Under the pieces are notes generated by a model. The model searched no databases. It was not told where the DNA came from and saw only the letters and a list, made by a program, of their open reading frames with translations. Both the position numbers and the translations under genes were made by a program. From Ectocarpus siliculosus (Eukaryota; Sar; Phaeophyceae; Ectocarpales; Ectocarpaceae), in contig FN649744.1 of NCBI GenBank assembly GCA_000310025.1, forward strand, positions 1,991,459-2,055,458: a stretch of DNA of 64,000 nt, given 5' to 3'. Below are positions 11,778 through 22,241 of this stretch, one piece after another; position 1 is the stretch's first letter; the number at the start of each line of letters is the position of its first letter.

Positions 11778-12024
11778 TGTTTGTGTGTGTACTCGCCAGG
11801 ATACAATTCTCCGAGATCTCCGAGGGGGATACGCAGATGAGATAGATATGGGTATGATGGACAGACTTGGTGCAGCAGGCTTTGCCTCTTCTTGCTCACG
11901 TCTGTCACTCGTTAAACTATCTCTCTCTAATAATCAAGGAACTTGAGTCACTCCTTTGTGCAACACGCTCTCGACAAGAGCCCGCGAGCGTGGTAACATA
12001 GTACACGCACCGACACCCCAAACA
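11778..12024 (+). repeat. 3' LTR (247 bp) of the Gag-only element
   Basis: Same length and termini as the 5' LTR, with four substitutions. The purine tract GGGGGGC lies directly upstream, and TGTTG (12025-12029) directly downstream completes the target duplication. Confidence 0.9.
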
Positions 12025-12445
12025 TGTTGAACCCATAGTTTGGACATCATTCCATAAGAAAATATAAATGGGACAAAAGCACGAAAAAACAAAAACTGCT
12101 CTGATGCTTGGTGATGACAGGGGGGAAAAGTAGGCAAGCGCTACCTACTACTGCCTGATTAAAAAACTTCAGTGCTGTCACCCTCGTTACAACTGGAGCA
12201 CGAGATAATGTCTCACGGTTGTCTGCTGTGCTTCGGCGAGACTACTACTCTAAACTAGACGACTACTACATACAGTAGCTATGTGTTGCATATATATATA
12301 TGCGTAGTCTGCTCCAACTTCGCTGTGCGCTTTTCTCGGGTATTTTCTTCGCGAAATTCACCCGCGAACGTTGTGCATCACCTCTTCTCTCTCTGCTGTT
12401 TTTCGGCCCTGCAACGAACTGGTGTTATTTGCATGTACGCAAGAC

Positions 12446-12720
12446 ACGAAGGATTCGGTATAACCGTGAATCCGTGGTTTGTGGAAGCGTTCCGGAAGTT
12501 TCGTAAAAGAGCGTTCGTAAAAGAGCGGCGAGAGACAAAAAAGGGTACACGGGGGTATAGCTATGTACAGGGTATAGAGAAGAGAGAGAGGTTGGCAGAA
12601 CCTGTTGGGATCCTTGGGAAGCCGAGGACCTCGAAGGGAAAAACGTTGCATCGCCCGCAAAGGCAGTGCAGCAAAACAGTAGCGAGAGAAAAGAGTTTTC
12701 GTTTGGGACTTGATCGAATT
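12446..12720 (+). repeat. dispersed repeat, copy 1 (partner at 62784)
   Basis: This stretch matches 62784-63047 almost base for base from ACGAAGGATTCGGTATAACC to GACTTGATCGAATTT. It carries a 14-bp internal duplication (CGTTCGTAAAAGAG) absent from the other copy. At 62784 the repeat precedes a Gln-rich ORF, so this copy may be a fragment of the same element. The ends are not TG...CA, so it is not a standard LTR. Confidence 0.8.
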
Positions 12721-12902
12721 TGGCGTTTCCGATTTCTCGCTTTTTCTAATAATCCAAATTTCTTGAGCAAATCACAAACTAGGAGGCGACACAAACGGAC
12801 ACGCTGGTGTAGGTACGCAGCTCTCCGAAGATATCGCATACATCATGTTTGTTGTGCTGTGGTGTTGTATACGCGGCCCTCTACGGGTGCTTTGCCACTC
12901 AC

Positions 12903-13298
12903 ACTTGCGTCGCCCCACACAGCATCACCACCGCGAGCCCAAAGCGTGCACTGGGACAAGACGTCTCCTAGCCCCCCCACAACGGCTGACGTCACGCACT
13001 TGATTTTGAACGGGTCGGTTTCAAGGGCCTGAGCGTAAGTCTCCAGCAAGTCTCCGGCAAGCTGGCACATCGATCTTTCTACGGGTTTGGGTTGTCGCAC
13101 CCTACTCGTGGCCGGTCCTGACCCATCATCCGCATCGCCCTCTCGTAAGCCTCTTTCAGGGCTGCGCACATCGCGAGGAGAAGAAGCAGCCTCCGACGCG
13201 GTGGGGGTACTTCCCTGGACGGGATCCACAACATCATCAACGCTGACGCCGGCCTCAACCAGAAGCGGTTTTTCTAGCGCACCCGAAACTGGCCCCAT
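12903..13298 (-). CDS. Mpv17/PMP22-family protein, N-terminal exon
   Basis: The exon reads from ATG at 13298 and encodes 132 residues. The first ~80 are low-complexity, acidic and Ser/Pro-rich (EKPLLVEAGVSVDDVVDPV and onward). The rest has the N-terminal signature of Mpv17/PMP22 proteins: LLETYAQALETDPFKIK then TSAVVGGLGDVLSQ (family W--Y---L--P--T---T-G-L-GLGD-ISQ). The donor is AGT|GTGAGT at 12903/12902, phase 0. The matching phase-0 acceptor at 4996 continues with AVWETWAVAIY, the second helix of the family. Together the exons make 265 residues. The long acidic N-terminal extension is unusual; a further upstream exon is possible. Confidence 0.7.
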
Positions 13299-15257
13299 GA
13301 AATCGTTGCTGGCCTCGGGCCAACACGCACACACAAGTCTCACCGTCGTACTACAGGTATTGTGGGCTGTCGCGTAAACTTTTCGACGGTCGCCACCTTT
13401 TGACTCACGGCACTGATTAAGAAAAATGGAACGGCCGGATGCGTGACAAGGCGACAAACTGATTGGCCGGCTCTCACAGTGTTTGGTTCTCTTGTCCGAG
13501 TAGCCTGACAGTGCAGTGCAACTGCTCTCATCTTTTCTGTTTTTTGTTTTTTTGTAAACGCCCGATGCGCGTGACAGCAGCAGTGTCAACGCGCCAACCT
13601 CTTGGGAGTTTTCGTTGTGCCACCGGTCGCCCCGGGATTACATGTAGTGGTTAACCCCGAAATCCGCTACTAGCACCCAAAATCAATCGTGAGTGAGTAA
13701 TCCCTTCAGCTGCGAAAATTAAAAAAAATTGCAGTTGTGTGAGGTCAAATAGTGCAGGTTCGGCATTCGGCACTGTTCGAAAATTCCTCAATAGTGCAGG
13801 TGCACGCAGTGCAGGTGAATGATCTGGACACACCCCTGCACCCTGTACTTAGCGGCCCCAGTAGCCACTTTCCACAGCCAGCCCCGACGACAACAGAACA
13901 GGGCATAGGAGAAGCAAGAACTGATCAATAGCAGGTTTACTCAGAGGACTACGCGAACGGAAGGTTAGTCAAGGGGTGTCCCATAGCGTTCTCGGGGTTC
14001 GGTGTTGTGTCAGCAGAGCCAGTAGATGCTCTCGGCGAGAAAGCAGGACCAGGAGAACCCGTCAAAGTTACACCAGGGAAACCACGATACCGGAGATCTC
14101 ACGACGACACAGCGGACGATAGCTGCTTGTATACGAAGGATAGTCTATAGACTCTAGACTATGTACCACCCACAAGGAACCTTCAAATCTCAACTCCACA
14201 GAGATTCCCGCGGTACCGCCAATCTCCCAGTGTGGGCTGAGGTCGGCTTTTGAGACCCGATCCGTGCAGCTTTGCGAGATGTGTTAAGCTTGGAAATACT
14301 CTTTGTCTCGAGCGAGCTCTCAACTATTAGGTCTTCATATGTATATGTGCGTGATACAACAACAACAAGACCATCATGAACGGGAAGATATGTATGCAAC
14401 GAAGACAACCATTCAGTTGCGCGGTTGGCATCAAGTTTGCTAGCATAGGGCACACAGACATTATTTTCGAGGGAGAGACCTGAAAGCACGCATATTGAGC
14501 AAAAGGATGAAAGCACGCATATGATAACCAAACCGTGCAAGTGTGCAAGTGCACCCTGAAAGTGGACCACGAATCCACGAATACGAAAACCGATATGTAT
14601 GTTTACACAGTCCCACCCACAGTCCCATCTTTCACAGTCCTGCCGCGGAAAGTCGTCACGGAGAGCGGCCGGTCTTGCGACAGAGACAGAAACGGCCAAT
14701 TTATTGCCGCAGACACCGAGTAGGAGCGTGGCCTACAGAGGTTTGTTGGGTGTGCATCGCAGAACAGAGCTCTGGCAATGCCCGTCGTGACAAGGAGATC
14801 CTCGAGGGCGGCAATAAATGCGATGAGTAAATAAAACAAAACAAGCCTGGGTCCTCGGAACCTTCGTCTTCCCTTTGCTCAAGCTAAGTGCTGATGCCAT
14901 TGGCTTTGCGTGAGGAAAGTCTGGCTTGCAACCAAGGCAAACGTACTCTGTTGAGATGCTACGGCTGCCGTGGAAAGTATTGAAAGCCGCTGAGGTCCGC
15001 CCGCAAGAGCCAGATGTACCTTAGATTAGATGGCTCACGTTGTTGTTGTCGGCCGTCCCCGGCTTTGCTATGAAATTTGTCTGCTGCGTACACCTTATAC
15101 CCAGCCCAGCTCGGCTCTTCCGTTGCAAGCAACATCACTTACACCGGGATGGACAAAATGCCCCGAGAACATGGCGAGCAACGATTCTCCCTCCTTCTTA
15201 TGCCGTTGGTGCTGGCAGATACTGTAGTAGGTGCATCTTGGCATCATCAGCCGAACA
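13299..15257. other. intergenic region between divergent genes
   Basis: The Mpv17-like gene (minus) and the decarboxylase gene (plus) point away from each other here, so promoters are expected, but I see no clear core element. Copies of AGTGCAGG occur near 13760, 13793 and 13808, and a small palindromic cluster near 14140-14160. The 169-residue minus ORF at 14190-14699 shows no family motif and is not annotated. Confidence 0.35.
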
Positions 15258-15318
15258 ATGACCTTCGCCAAGATCATTCTTCTCGCTGCGGTGCTCTCAA
15301 TGGTTGGCGTAACTCGTG
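15258..15318 (+). CDS. signal-peptide exon of the decarboxylase gene
   Basis: ATG 15258-15260 opens a 20-codon hydrophobic leader with K at position 5 and a long I/L/A/V core, followed by the donor GTGAGT at 15319 (phase 1). Later exons enter in the same phase. Confidence 0.55.
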
Positions 15319-18300
15319 GTGAGTCTATTACATAAGCAGCACGTGGGGGTAGCACGTGAAGGTAGAGTACACTTTGTCAGTTAGAAAAATTGGTTATACG
15401 GTGGCCATTGCCCTCGTGGCCTCTTGGCGAGAGAATCGCACTCTGTCAGAATCATCTATCGGTTCTCCAGCCCAAGGCGATGAAGATGGCGATGCCGCTG
15501 ACTTATGAGTGACAGAACCACAACAAGTTGACGATGAATCGATTCCTGATGACATTTCACTTCGGCGTTGCGTTACTGCAATTGCTGGGGCTACTCCGGT
15601 GCCCACACCGCGGTCTCAAATCTGGTGGACAGGGCAAGCAATAAGCACAGGTGAATCGTTCGTTTCCTTTCATTGTTAAAAGTTCCACTTGTGACCCAAA
15701 TCAATCAATTTGAAAAGTATTTGCGCCATTCACGTAGATCTCGGGCAACAATGTTGTCGTCAGTTATCCTCTCTTTCCACCAACGGCAGATGGAAAAGGC
15801 AGGCTGCGTTGTTGTCGTTCTACATTAAAGACAGAGTGTGACGCGTGTCGCCTCTAGCACCTTCGTATTTTGCCGTCGAACATTTCGTATACCTCGTGTC
15901 CTCCAGGCCGACGACGGGGTCTCGGCTAGTCTCATGGGTTAGTGGGACACACAACAAACCAATATAACCCCAACGAGTGAAACACGAGAGGGGTGGAGTG
16001 GAGTTGGAAACACGTAGTATATGTAGTCAACAACGCCCGCAGCAAAGTGCACGACCACCCACGGGAATAGAGCGCTTGCTGCCCTGTCAACATCAAGGTG
16101 AGATGTTTAGGAGGCGGTTGGTGATGGTTTCCTCACGTTCGCCGAAATCCTGCATGCTTACGGTGCGCGGCATGTTCTTCGGGCATTGCGTCAAGCTTCG
16201 GTGTGATGGGCTTGCTGCCACCGCATAGAAGGAGAACGGTTAATAGTGTCGCCCGTACGAGGCAAGCCGCCGAGGTACTTAGTGGCGGCTGTGTTCGTGG
16301 TCCCGGCGCTTACGGATGTGGGTCGCCTCCTAAATCAGGAAGATTTCCCCCAAGTATATGGTACGCTTAACGTTGTTGTTGCCGTGCTGGAACTCGATAA
16401 CGAAACTGGTTCGGTCCTTCATCCAAAACACGCCGCACCCTCTCTGTTGTGACTCTGACTTCGCGCGCAGCCTGCGATAGAACCGAGGACGCTGCTGCGC
16501 TCTCTGCTGCTGCAGCGGTTGGAGCGGTCAGTGAGAGTCCGCCCGTCGCCACTGATGTTGAGGGTGTTGCTGTCACTGCTGAGTTATCAGCGCGTTCAGG
16601 TTATTGGGGTGAGTAAGGAGTTCAGTTGTTTCACCGCGCGAAGAGACATCTATCTGCCGTCGTATGTTTGAAACCGGTTTGAGCGTGCGCAGCTCGACGA
16701 CTGGATCGTACCAAAGTAGCTCCCTGCAGCTCCCATCTTGGCGAGAGTCGGTGCTGTGCGAACATATGTCGTTTTAGTTGGCCGAGCGAATAAGTGTGTA
16801 CTTGGCAGCTGCATATCACACGCATTCACGGGGGGATTCAGCATTCTTTCATCCGCTATCTCTTCCGCTTCTGTTGCAGTCCTGGAGAACGAAACTACCG
16901 ACACGGCCGTCGAAGGGGCCCAAACTGAGGTGGCGGGGAATGACAAGCGTGCCATGCCCAACTCCGCCGTGGTCTGTGTGGACGCGGTGGACGACAAAAC
17001 TGCTGCCGCGTGTGAGTGTTCTGGAACACTGTCGTCAGTGGCTGTGGACCTGATGTGACGTAAAGCTGTTTCCAGGGAATGAGAGGGAAACGACTACCGG
17101 AAAAACTTACAAGCTTGTGCCATTTTTGTACATGCTCTTTCAGAGGCACCATAACGCTTTGGACAGTCATGCGTTTGGGCTATGAGTGGAGCGTATTTCC
17201 ATGGTAGAATCTACTCAAACATCCGGGGAACCAGATCTCGTTATCCAAATCGATTACACCGCCTTTCCTTCGGGATACAACATCATCAGACACAAAATGT
17301 AGGTGCACTTACTACGCCGTTATGCCGTGTACAGGTTCCGCCGCGAACTTTGGAACGTAGTTGTCCGACACCAGATGACTAGAACGGGTCAGGGGGAAAA
17401 TGAGACTTTTCAGGGTCCCGGGATCGCGCCAACCCGCTGCTCTAGTACCTTTTGCGTCCCTAGCCGCAACCGGGGGTCGGCGTGTAGGCTATCATCGGTT
17501 TTCAATTTCATACTACTGTAGTGTCATGCTTTCCAACAAGATATTTTGGTTTTGATTATTCTTCTCTCCGATCGAGCGTTTCACAGGCACGGGACACCCC
17601 CGTGCGCCCACGGCGGTCGGTGCGTGGCCCGAAAACTTACCGCGAAACGCCAAGATGCCGGACATGACGTACCTCAGACGCGTGGGCGATGAGCTGATCG
17701 GTTACCCAGGAAGAACAGACGCGCGTTTCCCGGAGGCACGCGAGTACATGGACATCTATCTCAACAATATCGGTGACCCTTATGCGAGCCCGACCAATCA
17801 CAAGCCGAACACCCACACAGAAGAGCGAACGGTGGTTGAATTTTTTGCCAAAGACATCTGGGGGTTTGAGGACCCGACCCAACTATGGGGGTACGTGACG
17901 GCGAGCGGCACCGAAGGCAATCTTCAAGGCTGCTATATCGGGCGAGAGATATTGGCCGCGAAAAGTGGTGGCGCAATTCAGCCGATTCTTTACACCTCAG
18001 TCGAAGCACACTATTCCCTGTTCAAAACCGCGCGGCTGCTCAACCTTCGCATCGAGAAAATCGAAACGGACGCCCGAGGGTTCATGGACATGCAAGAGTT
18101 CGAAAAGGCCTTGGAACGAAACCGGGGTTCCCCCGCATTGGTTGCCGCCACGATTGGAACCACCATGAAAGGCGCGATTGATTGGCCGGAGCGCCTGTAT
18201 CAGGCGCTGGAGCACACCGGCATGCGAGACAACTACTACATGCATGTAGACGGCGCTCTCATGGGCAACGTTCTGCCACTTGCACGAGCGGAGGGCTCCG

Positions 18301-18830
18301 GCGGAAACGGGTTTGATCTACAGGCGCAGTTAAAGTACGCCCACTCGATTTCAGTTTCCGGGCACAAGTTTATGGGGGTTCCCTTTCCGTGTGGTGTTTT
18401 TTTGTCGTGGAACCGAGAACACCTGGAGGCCATCACGCAAGAAGTCCAGTACATCGGAGGACACGACCTCACGGTCATGGGAAGCCGTAGCGGTCACTCC
18501 GTGTTATATTTTCTCGAAGCGATTATTCGAGAGGGCAGAGCCGGTTTGGCCGCGGCGGCCCGATCATGCTTGCAAAATGCCCACTACCTGTTGGGCCGTA
18601 TGCAAAGGGAGTTTCGCCACCGCCAGCCGTTCCTGAACCCGGATTCTCTTACGGTGGTGTTCAACTGCCCCAGTGACGCGCTCGTCGAAAAGCATCAGCT
18701 TGCGACAACCACGCCGGCTTGCGGTACTCGCATAGCGCATATTATCACGGTTGGCCACGTTTCCAAGGCAAAAATTGACAGGTTCCTGGACGATCTGAAA
18801 GTCGAAGAAGCAACCCGTGAATACCTGTAG
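15258..18830 (+). CDS. secreted/ER-targeted PLP decarboxylase, histidine/serine decarboxylase-like, 5 exons
   Basis: Proposed exons are 15258-15318, 15516-15650, 16471-16608, 16880-17011 and 17587-18830. All junctions are phase 1 with GTGAGT or GTGAAT donors, and the total is 1,710 bp (569 residues). Exon 1 encodes a signal peptide (MTFAKIILLAAVLSMVGVTR). Exons 2-4 encode 44-46-residue acidic, Ala/Val-rich linkers. The last exon (413 residues) is a complete group II PLP decarboxylase: WGYVTASGTEGN, AHYSLFK (PLP-stacking His), YYMHVDGAL (Asp to the pyridine N), and SVSGHKFMGVPFPCG with the PLP lysine. It resembles bacterial histidine decarboxylase and plant serine decarboxylase, so the substrate could be His (histamine) or Ser (ethanolamine). 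The enzyme assignment is strong. The upstream exons are inferred from splice sites and phase. In exon 2 the coding-like frame extends upstream across a TGA at 15506-15508, so a weak acceptor must be used or the gene is damaged. Confidence 0.7.
17587..18830 (+). CDS. catalytic exon: complete PLP-dependent decarboxylase domain
   Basis: A pyrimidine-rich acceptor (TTTCACAG, ending 17586) precedes 413 open codons ending at TAG 18828-18830. The first 22 residues (TGHPRAPTAVGAWPENLPRN) lie upstream of the first ATG at 17655, so translation probably does not start at that ATG. All catalytic motifs of the histidine/serine decarboxylase group are present and the domain is full length (about 390 residues). 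The whole domain lies in one exon while neighbouring genes are finely split, which fits capture of a bacterial or reverse-transcribed gene (inference). Confidence 0.85.
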
Positions 18831-19161
18831 GGAGGGTGAAACAACCGTTTTCATCTCTCAAGGGCTGGGTTGCAGCGCAAAACCTCTAGTGTCTAGGCAG
18901 CAACGGGTCGCTTGATGCGTTGTGTTCAATTTAAGGGTTTGGCGATAGCAACGCAGCTGCATGCGAATTAGAATCAAGTACCCGTGTTCGCCACGAGTGC
19001 CTTAGTTGGAGCGTTGGTGGTGCTGAATCGCCTTGTGTGATCACGTCGGTACTACAGTAGTAGTAGTAGTTGCCTGTTGAATCAGAATGCAGCTCCATGG
19101 TTTCAAGAACAATTCCCGGTGGTGTCGAAGGAGAACTAACGTTTGCTAGTAGTAGATCCAG
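18831..19161 (+). other. probable 3' UTR of the decarboxylase gene
   Basis: There is no coding signal. A short TAG repeat (AGTAGTAGTAGTAG) lies near 19057. The downstream end of the transcript cannot be placed. Confidence 0.4.
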
Positions 19162-19407
19162 TTGAAGGTAGCTAGTGAGTACGCTGAGACTACGGAGTTA
19201 CTGCAGTTCTGGATTGGGCGTGAGAGATTGTTTAAATTGATCGAACTTGTTTTGATGGAGGGTTTTGTTCAGCTTGGGGCTCACATGTCCCGGCGGTCTT
19301 CTGGTATCTTCATGGGATCTTCTTTTGCACTAGATTTGGCGATTTATTTATTGCTTTTTCGTACACGAGTAGACTATAGTTTTTATTTGGAAATGATAGT
19401 CGAATAA
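19162..19407 (+). pseudogene. reverse transcriptase fragment, motif B region
   Basis: The reading frame contains SSGIFMGSSFALDLAIYLLL, which resembles reverse-transcriptase motif B (GIPMG-x-x-A-x-x-LA-x-x-YL), and continues YSFYLEMIVE before a stop. The expected next motif (Y/N-x-DD) is found about 1.2 kb downstream on the same strand, so this RT seems split by later sequence. Assignment rests on motif pattern only. Confidence 0.4.
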
Positions 19408-20560
19408 TATTATGCGGCTGTGACGTTGGACAACAGGACTCCTGTTTATCATTCGTTAGCTTTCATTACTCAGTGGGACGAGAACTAAGGGGTATTGTTA
19501 ACGCAACGAAAAAACGCTTTTTTTCACCGAACGGTGAAAAGAAGATCCGATTATTTTTCGCTTGTTCTAATTGTGATGTCATCGCGAAGAGTTCGTTTCC
19601 TTCCCTGAATACACGTTTTGCTCGACACACAACAGGTTGACATGGTATTGCTCACCATAGAGCAGCGGTGAAAGCGCGATGAGCAGCACCCGACACAGAG
19701 GACAACACACTTAAAAAGATCCCGTCCACCTGGCCTGCTGTTTTCAGTTTTCAGCAACAACAGGCGCAGGGCAGAGTGTCGCCACCTGGGTGTTGCTTGC
19801 GATTTCTTCAGTTTGCCAGCTCATTTTTCACGGTTGCGACTCCCATCTTTGACCACCACCTGCGCAAAGGTAGACGAGCTCAACAATCATAGGGCGGCAG
19901 CCGCGCTGACGGCCAGCATCATATAGATGGCCAATCCGAAAGAATTAGCGTGTCGAAGGCCCTGTTGCTCTACTGCTGCGTGGTGCCGTGGATTGATGTT
20001 GATGCGTCCGACCAAAAACAGATCATCATCTCGCCGCATTTTTTCCAACGGCATTTTGGTGAAGAGGCACACGTCTCTCACACACTTTATTGAGCAGCAC
20101 CCAAGCACCCAATACCCACGAAGCAGCACGGCGCCGGGAGGTGGTATCATATAGACAGCCGAGCCGAAGGAATCAGCGCGTTGGAAGTCTTGGTGCTGCT
20201 GCTGTACTCGTTCTACTGTTTCCGTGTTTGCTACGTGTGATTGAAAAAAAAAAAACAGCACCAACAGCAGCAGTTGAAGACGAGAGCACCACGCAATGCC
20301 TAGTTTTGGGCCAAGAACGGACTGAACGCCGCTTCTGCCGCTTGTCCATCTCCACAACAGACCTGGACGTGAGTCTGGCAGGTCTTTCTAGCGTTCTCAG
20401 TGATGTTACAGCGCCCGCGGTGTGCTTGTCCGATGCTTCTGTCAAAAACATGGATTCGTGAAAGTAGCAAGCCCCCAAGAAACCCGGCTTCTTCTTTTCA
20501 CGCTTTCGGGGAAAAACGCCTCCATATACGTTCAAGAAATCACGGTTCCGTTTTTTTTTT
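19408..20560. other. sequence separating two RT fragments, identity unknown
   Basis: About 1.15 kb lies between RT motif B and the RT motif C fragment, where roughly 100 bp would be expected. It includes A-runs near 20246-20258 and two loosely similar ~70-bp stretches (around 19916 and 20147). It may be an insertion in the RT pseudogene. I could not find clear ends or a target duplication. Confidence 0.35.
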
Positions 20561-20984
20561 CGTGTTTTATTGGTCGATTACAATAGCCCTTTTATAAGAG
20601 ATAATATTGATGACATTATAAGAGTTCGACAAGCGGCTCAGCAAGAAGGAGACTTGGACATGAGTAAAAATCTTTTTGGGTATGAAACTTGTTCTTGGTG
20701 GCGAAACTATTGGAGGGATGTATGCCCCCTTCGAGAGTAGTTTGAATATCATGGTTGTGGGTAGTTCGAATGATTAACGTGGCCCCACAGCAATATTTTT
20801 GGATATGGAGATCATTATGGGGTTGGATGGAGCTACGCACCTGAAAATGTATGACAAGAGGGATAGCATGCCCACTCTAAGCGACTACTACTACCACCGT
20901 AGATTCCCCCACTTTGATGAGACCAAGTGGTCGTTCCGTCAGCCTGAATTTAGAGACAACTTTTTGGTCTTGCGTCATGCGTGA
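20561..20984 (+). pseudogene. reverse transcriptase fragment, motif C onward
   Basis: One frame reads FIRDNIDDIIRVRQAAQQEG, matching the catalytic RYIDDI block of certain eukaryotic RTs. After a frame change it reads IFLDMEIIMGLDGATHLKMY, then DKRDSMPTLSDYYYHRRFPH, matching the FLD-x-EI and YDKRD block that follows in the same RT group. A stop (TAG) and a frameshift separate the two. This is a decayed retroelement, not a working gene. The RT clade is uncertain. Confidence 0.45.
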
Positions 20985-22241
20985 TGTGGATAGATGGATA
21001 AGGGAACGCAGTTTTAACTACTGTAGTGTTTCGTTATCAGGGTGTTGAAAGGATGCATCGGATTCTTGACGTACTACATAGATTGATCTGATAGTTTTCA
21101 GAGGGGAGGCCGGTAGCCACGGTGGTAACAAACTTACATAGGGTTGGGAAATTGTTTTTTGTACGTGCCGACGGGAATTAATTGAGGATGATTGGAAAAC
21201 CCATTTTCTGGTCGACATGTTCTTCTACAGTTGTTATTATTACGTGCAAATTAGACGTTTGTATAACCTTGACCCAGACGTTCGTCCATTCTGCAAGATG
21301 TCTGTAGCGTCGGGGTATCCTACTATGTGCCTGGCACATAGCAAGGGATGTCCCAATCAACAAGGGGGAACAACGTATCTTGCGTCCCTTGAAAAACAGT
21401 CTTCGTAAGATCTGCTCTCACGCGCCCTCTTATTCTCCCCTCTACCCTTCTTCATCGTCCCAATGTATACACCTATAGAAGAGTCTTCCCTTCCATATAC
21501 AGGTGACCTACCAGAGGATACGCCCCAGAAAGCGAGGGGTGGGGTCCGTTTCTCCAAATCTTAATACCCTGGGGGGTCCAAAATTCAAAATTCCCATCTA
21601 TCTGCGGAGAGAATCTTTCTATTGATAGCGTGTGCCAGTCGCTTTATGTGTGATCTCTTCCCCGTCGTGAGCTTGCGGACTAGCAGGCTTTCGGATCCAG
21701 CCGTGGTGCTATAAGAAGTTGCGTCCGGTAGGCATTGGCAGGACAAAGCAGCTACTACATGGATCCTCGCGCATTCTATCTCGCTCCTCTCTCTACATCT
21801 TCTAACTTTCGGCTCCTTCACGTGTTTCAAACAAGGTTTGTTGCTTTCGATTGTGGTTTGGTACATCGCCCTCGTGCTCGTCCACATGCTTCCTCGGCTT
21901 GTTCTGCCTGTCATTCCTCTTCTGTTCCTCTAAGCTGAGAAGTGATGGGGTCTTCGTCTTCTAAGATCATGGAAGTGCTGCTTGCAACTTTTGCTTTTTG
22001 TGACGTGCCACAATTTTTCTACTCTGACGTCTACACATGATGTTAAACAACAACTCCCCCTATATGTTTGCTAGTGTTCTCTTGTATAAAACTCAAGGCA
22101 ACTCCTGTTTGCTTTTCATACATGCCCGATCGCCCAGCTTGGAACTCAACCATTTTTGGAACCACCCATGCAACACTGAGGCTCAGAGTGACTGCCCTCC
22201 TTCTCCTCCTGAAGCTTGAGCAGTAAACGCTTGGACGTTTA
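20985..22241. other. stretch without recognised gene
   Basis: Short ORFs occur on both strands (for example 21585-21914 minus) but none shows a family motif. A pyrimidine-rich stretch lies at 21415-21460. It could be the remainder of the decayed RT element. Confidence 0.35.

Larger units (their letters stand above)
6678..12024 (+). mobile_element. complete LTR retrotransposon encoding only Gag (TR-GAG-like)
   Basis: The element is 5,347 bp long with two 247-bp LTRs that begin TGTTTG and end CAAACA, and a 5-bp target duplication TGTTG. The only credible coding region is a gag (8140-10233) with two CCHC zinc knuckles. No protease, reverse transcriptase, RNase H or integrase motif is visible in either strand. 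A purine tract (GGGGGGC) directly precedes the 3' LTR. The LTRs differ at four positions, about 1.6 percent, so insertion is recent. It lies inside the intron of the Mpv17-like gene in the opposite orientation. Gag-only LTR elements (TR-GAG or LARD-like) are non-autonomous and depend on enzymes of another element. A separate autonomous partner is expected but is not in this window. Confidence 0.85.
4996..12902 (-). other. 7.9-kb intron of the Mpv17-like gene
   Basis: The donor GTGAGT (minus strand, 12902-12897) follows exon 1 in phase 0, and the acceptor CAG precedes exon 2 in phase 0. The intron contains a complete LTR retrotransposon (6678-12024), a MITE nested in that element, and a copy of a dispersed repeat (12446-12720). 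Without the LTR element and one target duplication it would be about 2.55 kb. Confidence 0.65.

Noticed and set aside
12446-12720. Solo LTR
   Set aside because: The repeat lacks TG...CA ends and I see no target duplication around it, so it is listed only as a dispersed repeat.
14190-14699. 169-codon minus-strand ORF
   Set aside because: There is no recognisable domain, no convincing splice or start context, and frequent overlapping ORFs in the other strand.
17655-17657. First ATG of the decarboxylase as the translation start
   Set aside because: The frame is open 68 bp upstream to a strong splice acceptor in the same phase as three upstream exons, so an internal Met is likelier. A start here cannot be fully excluded.
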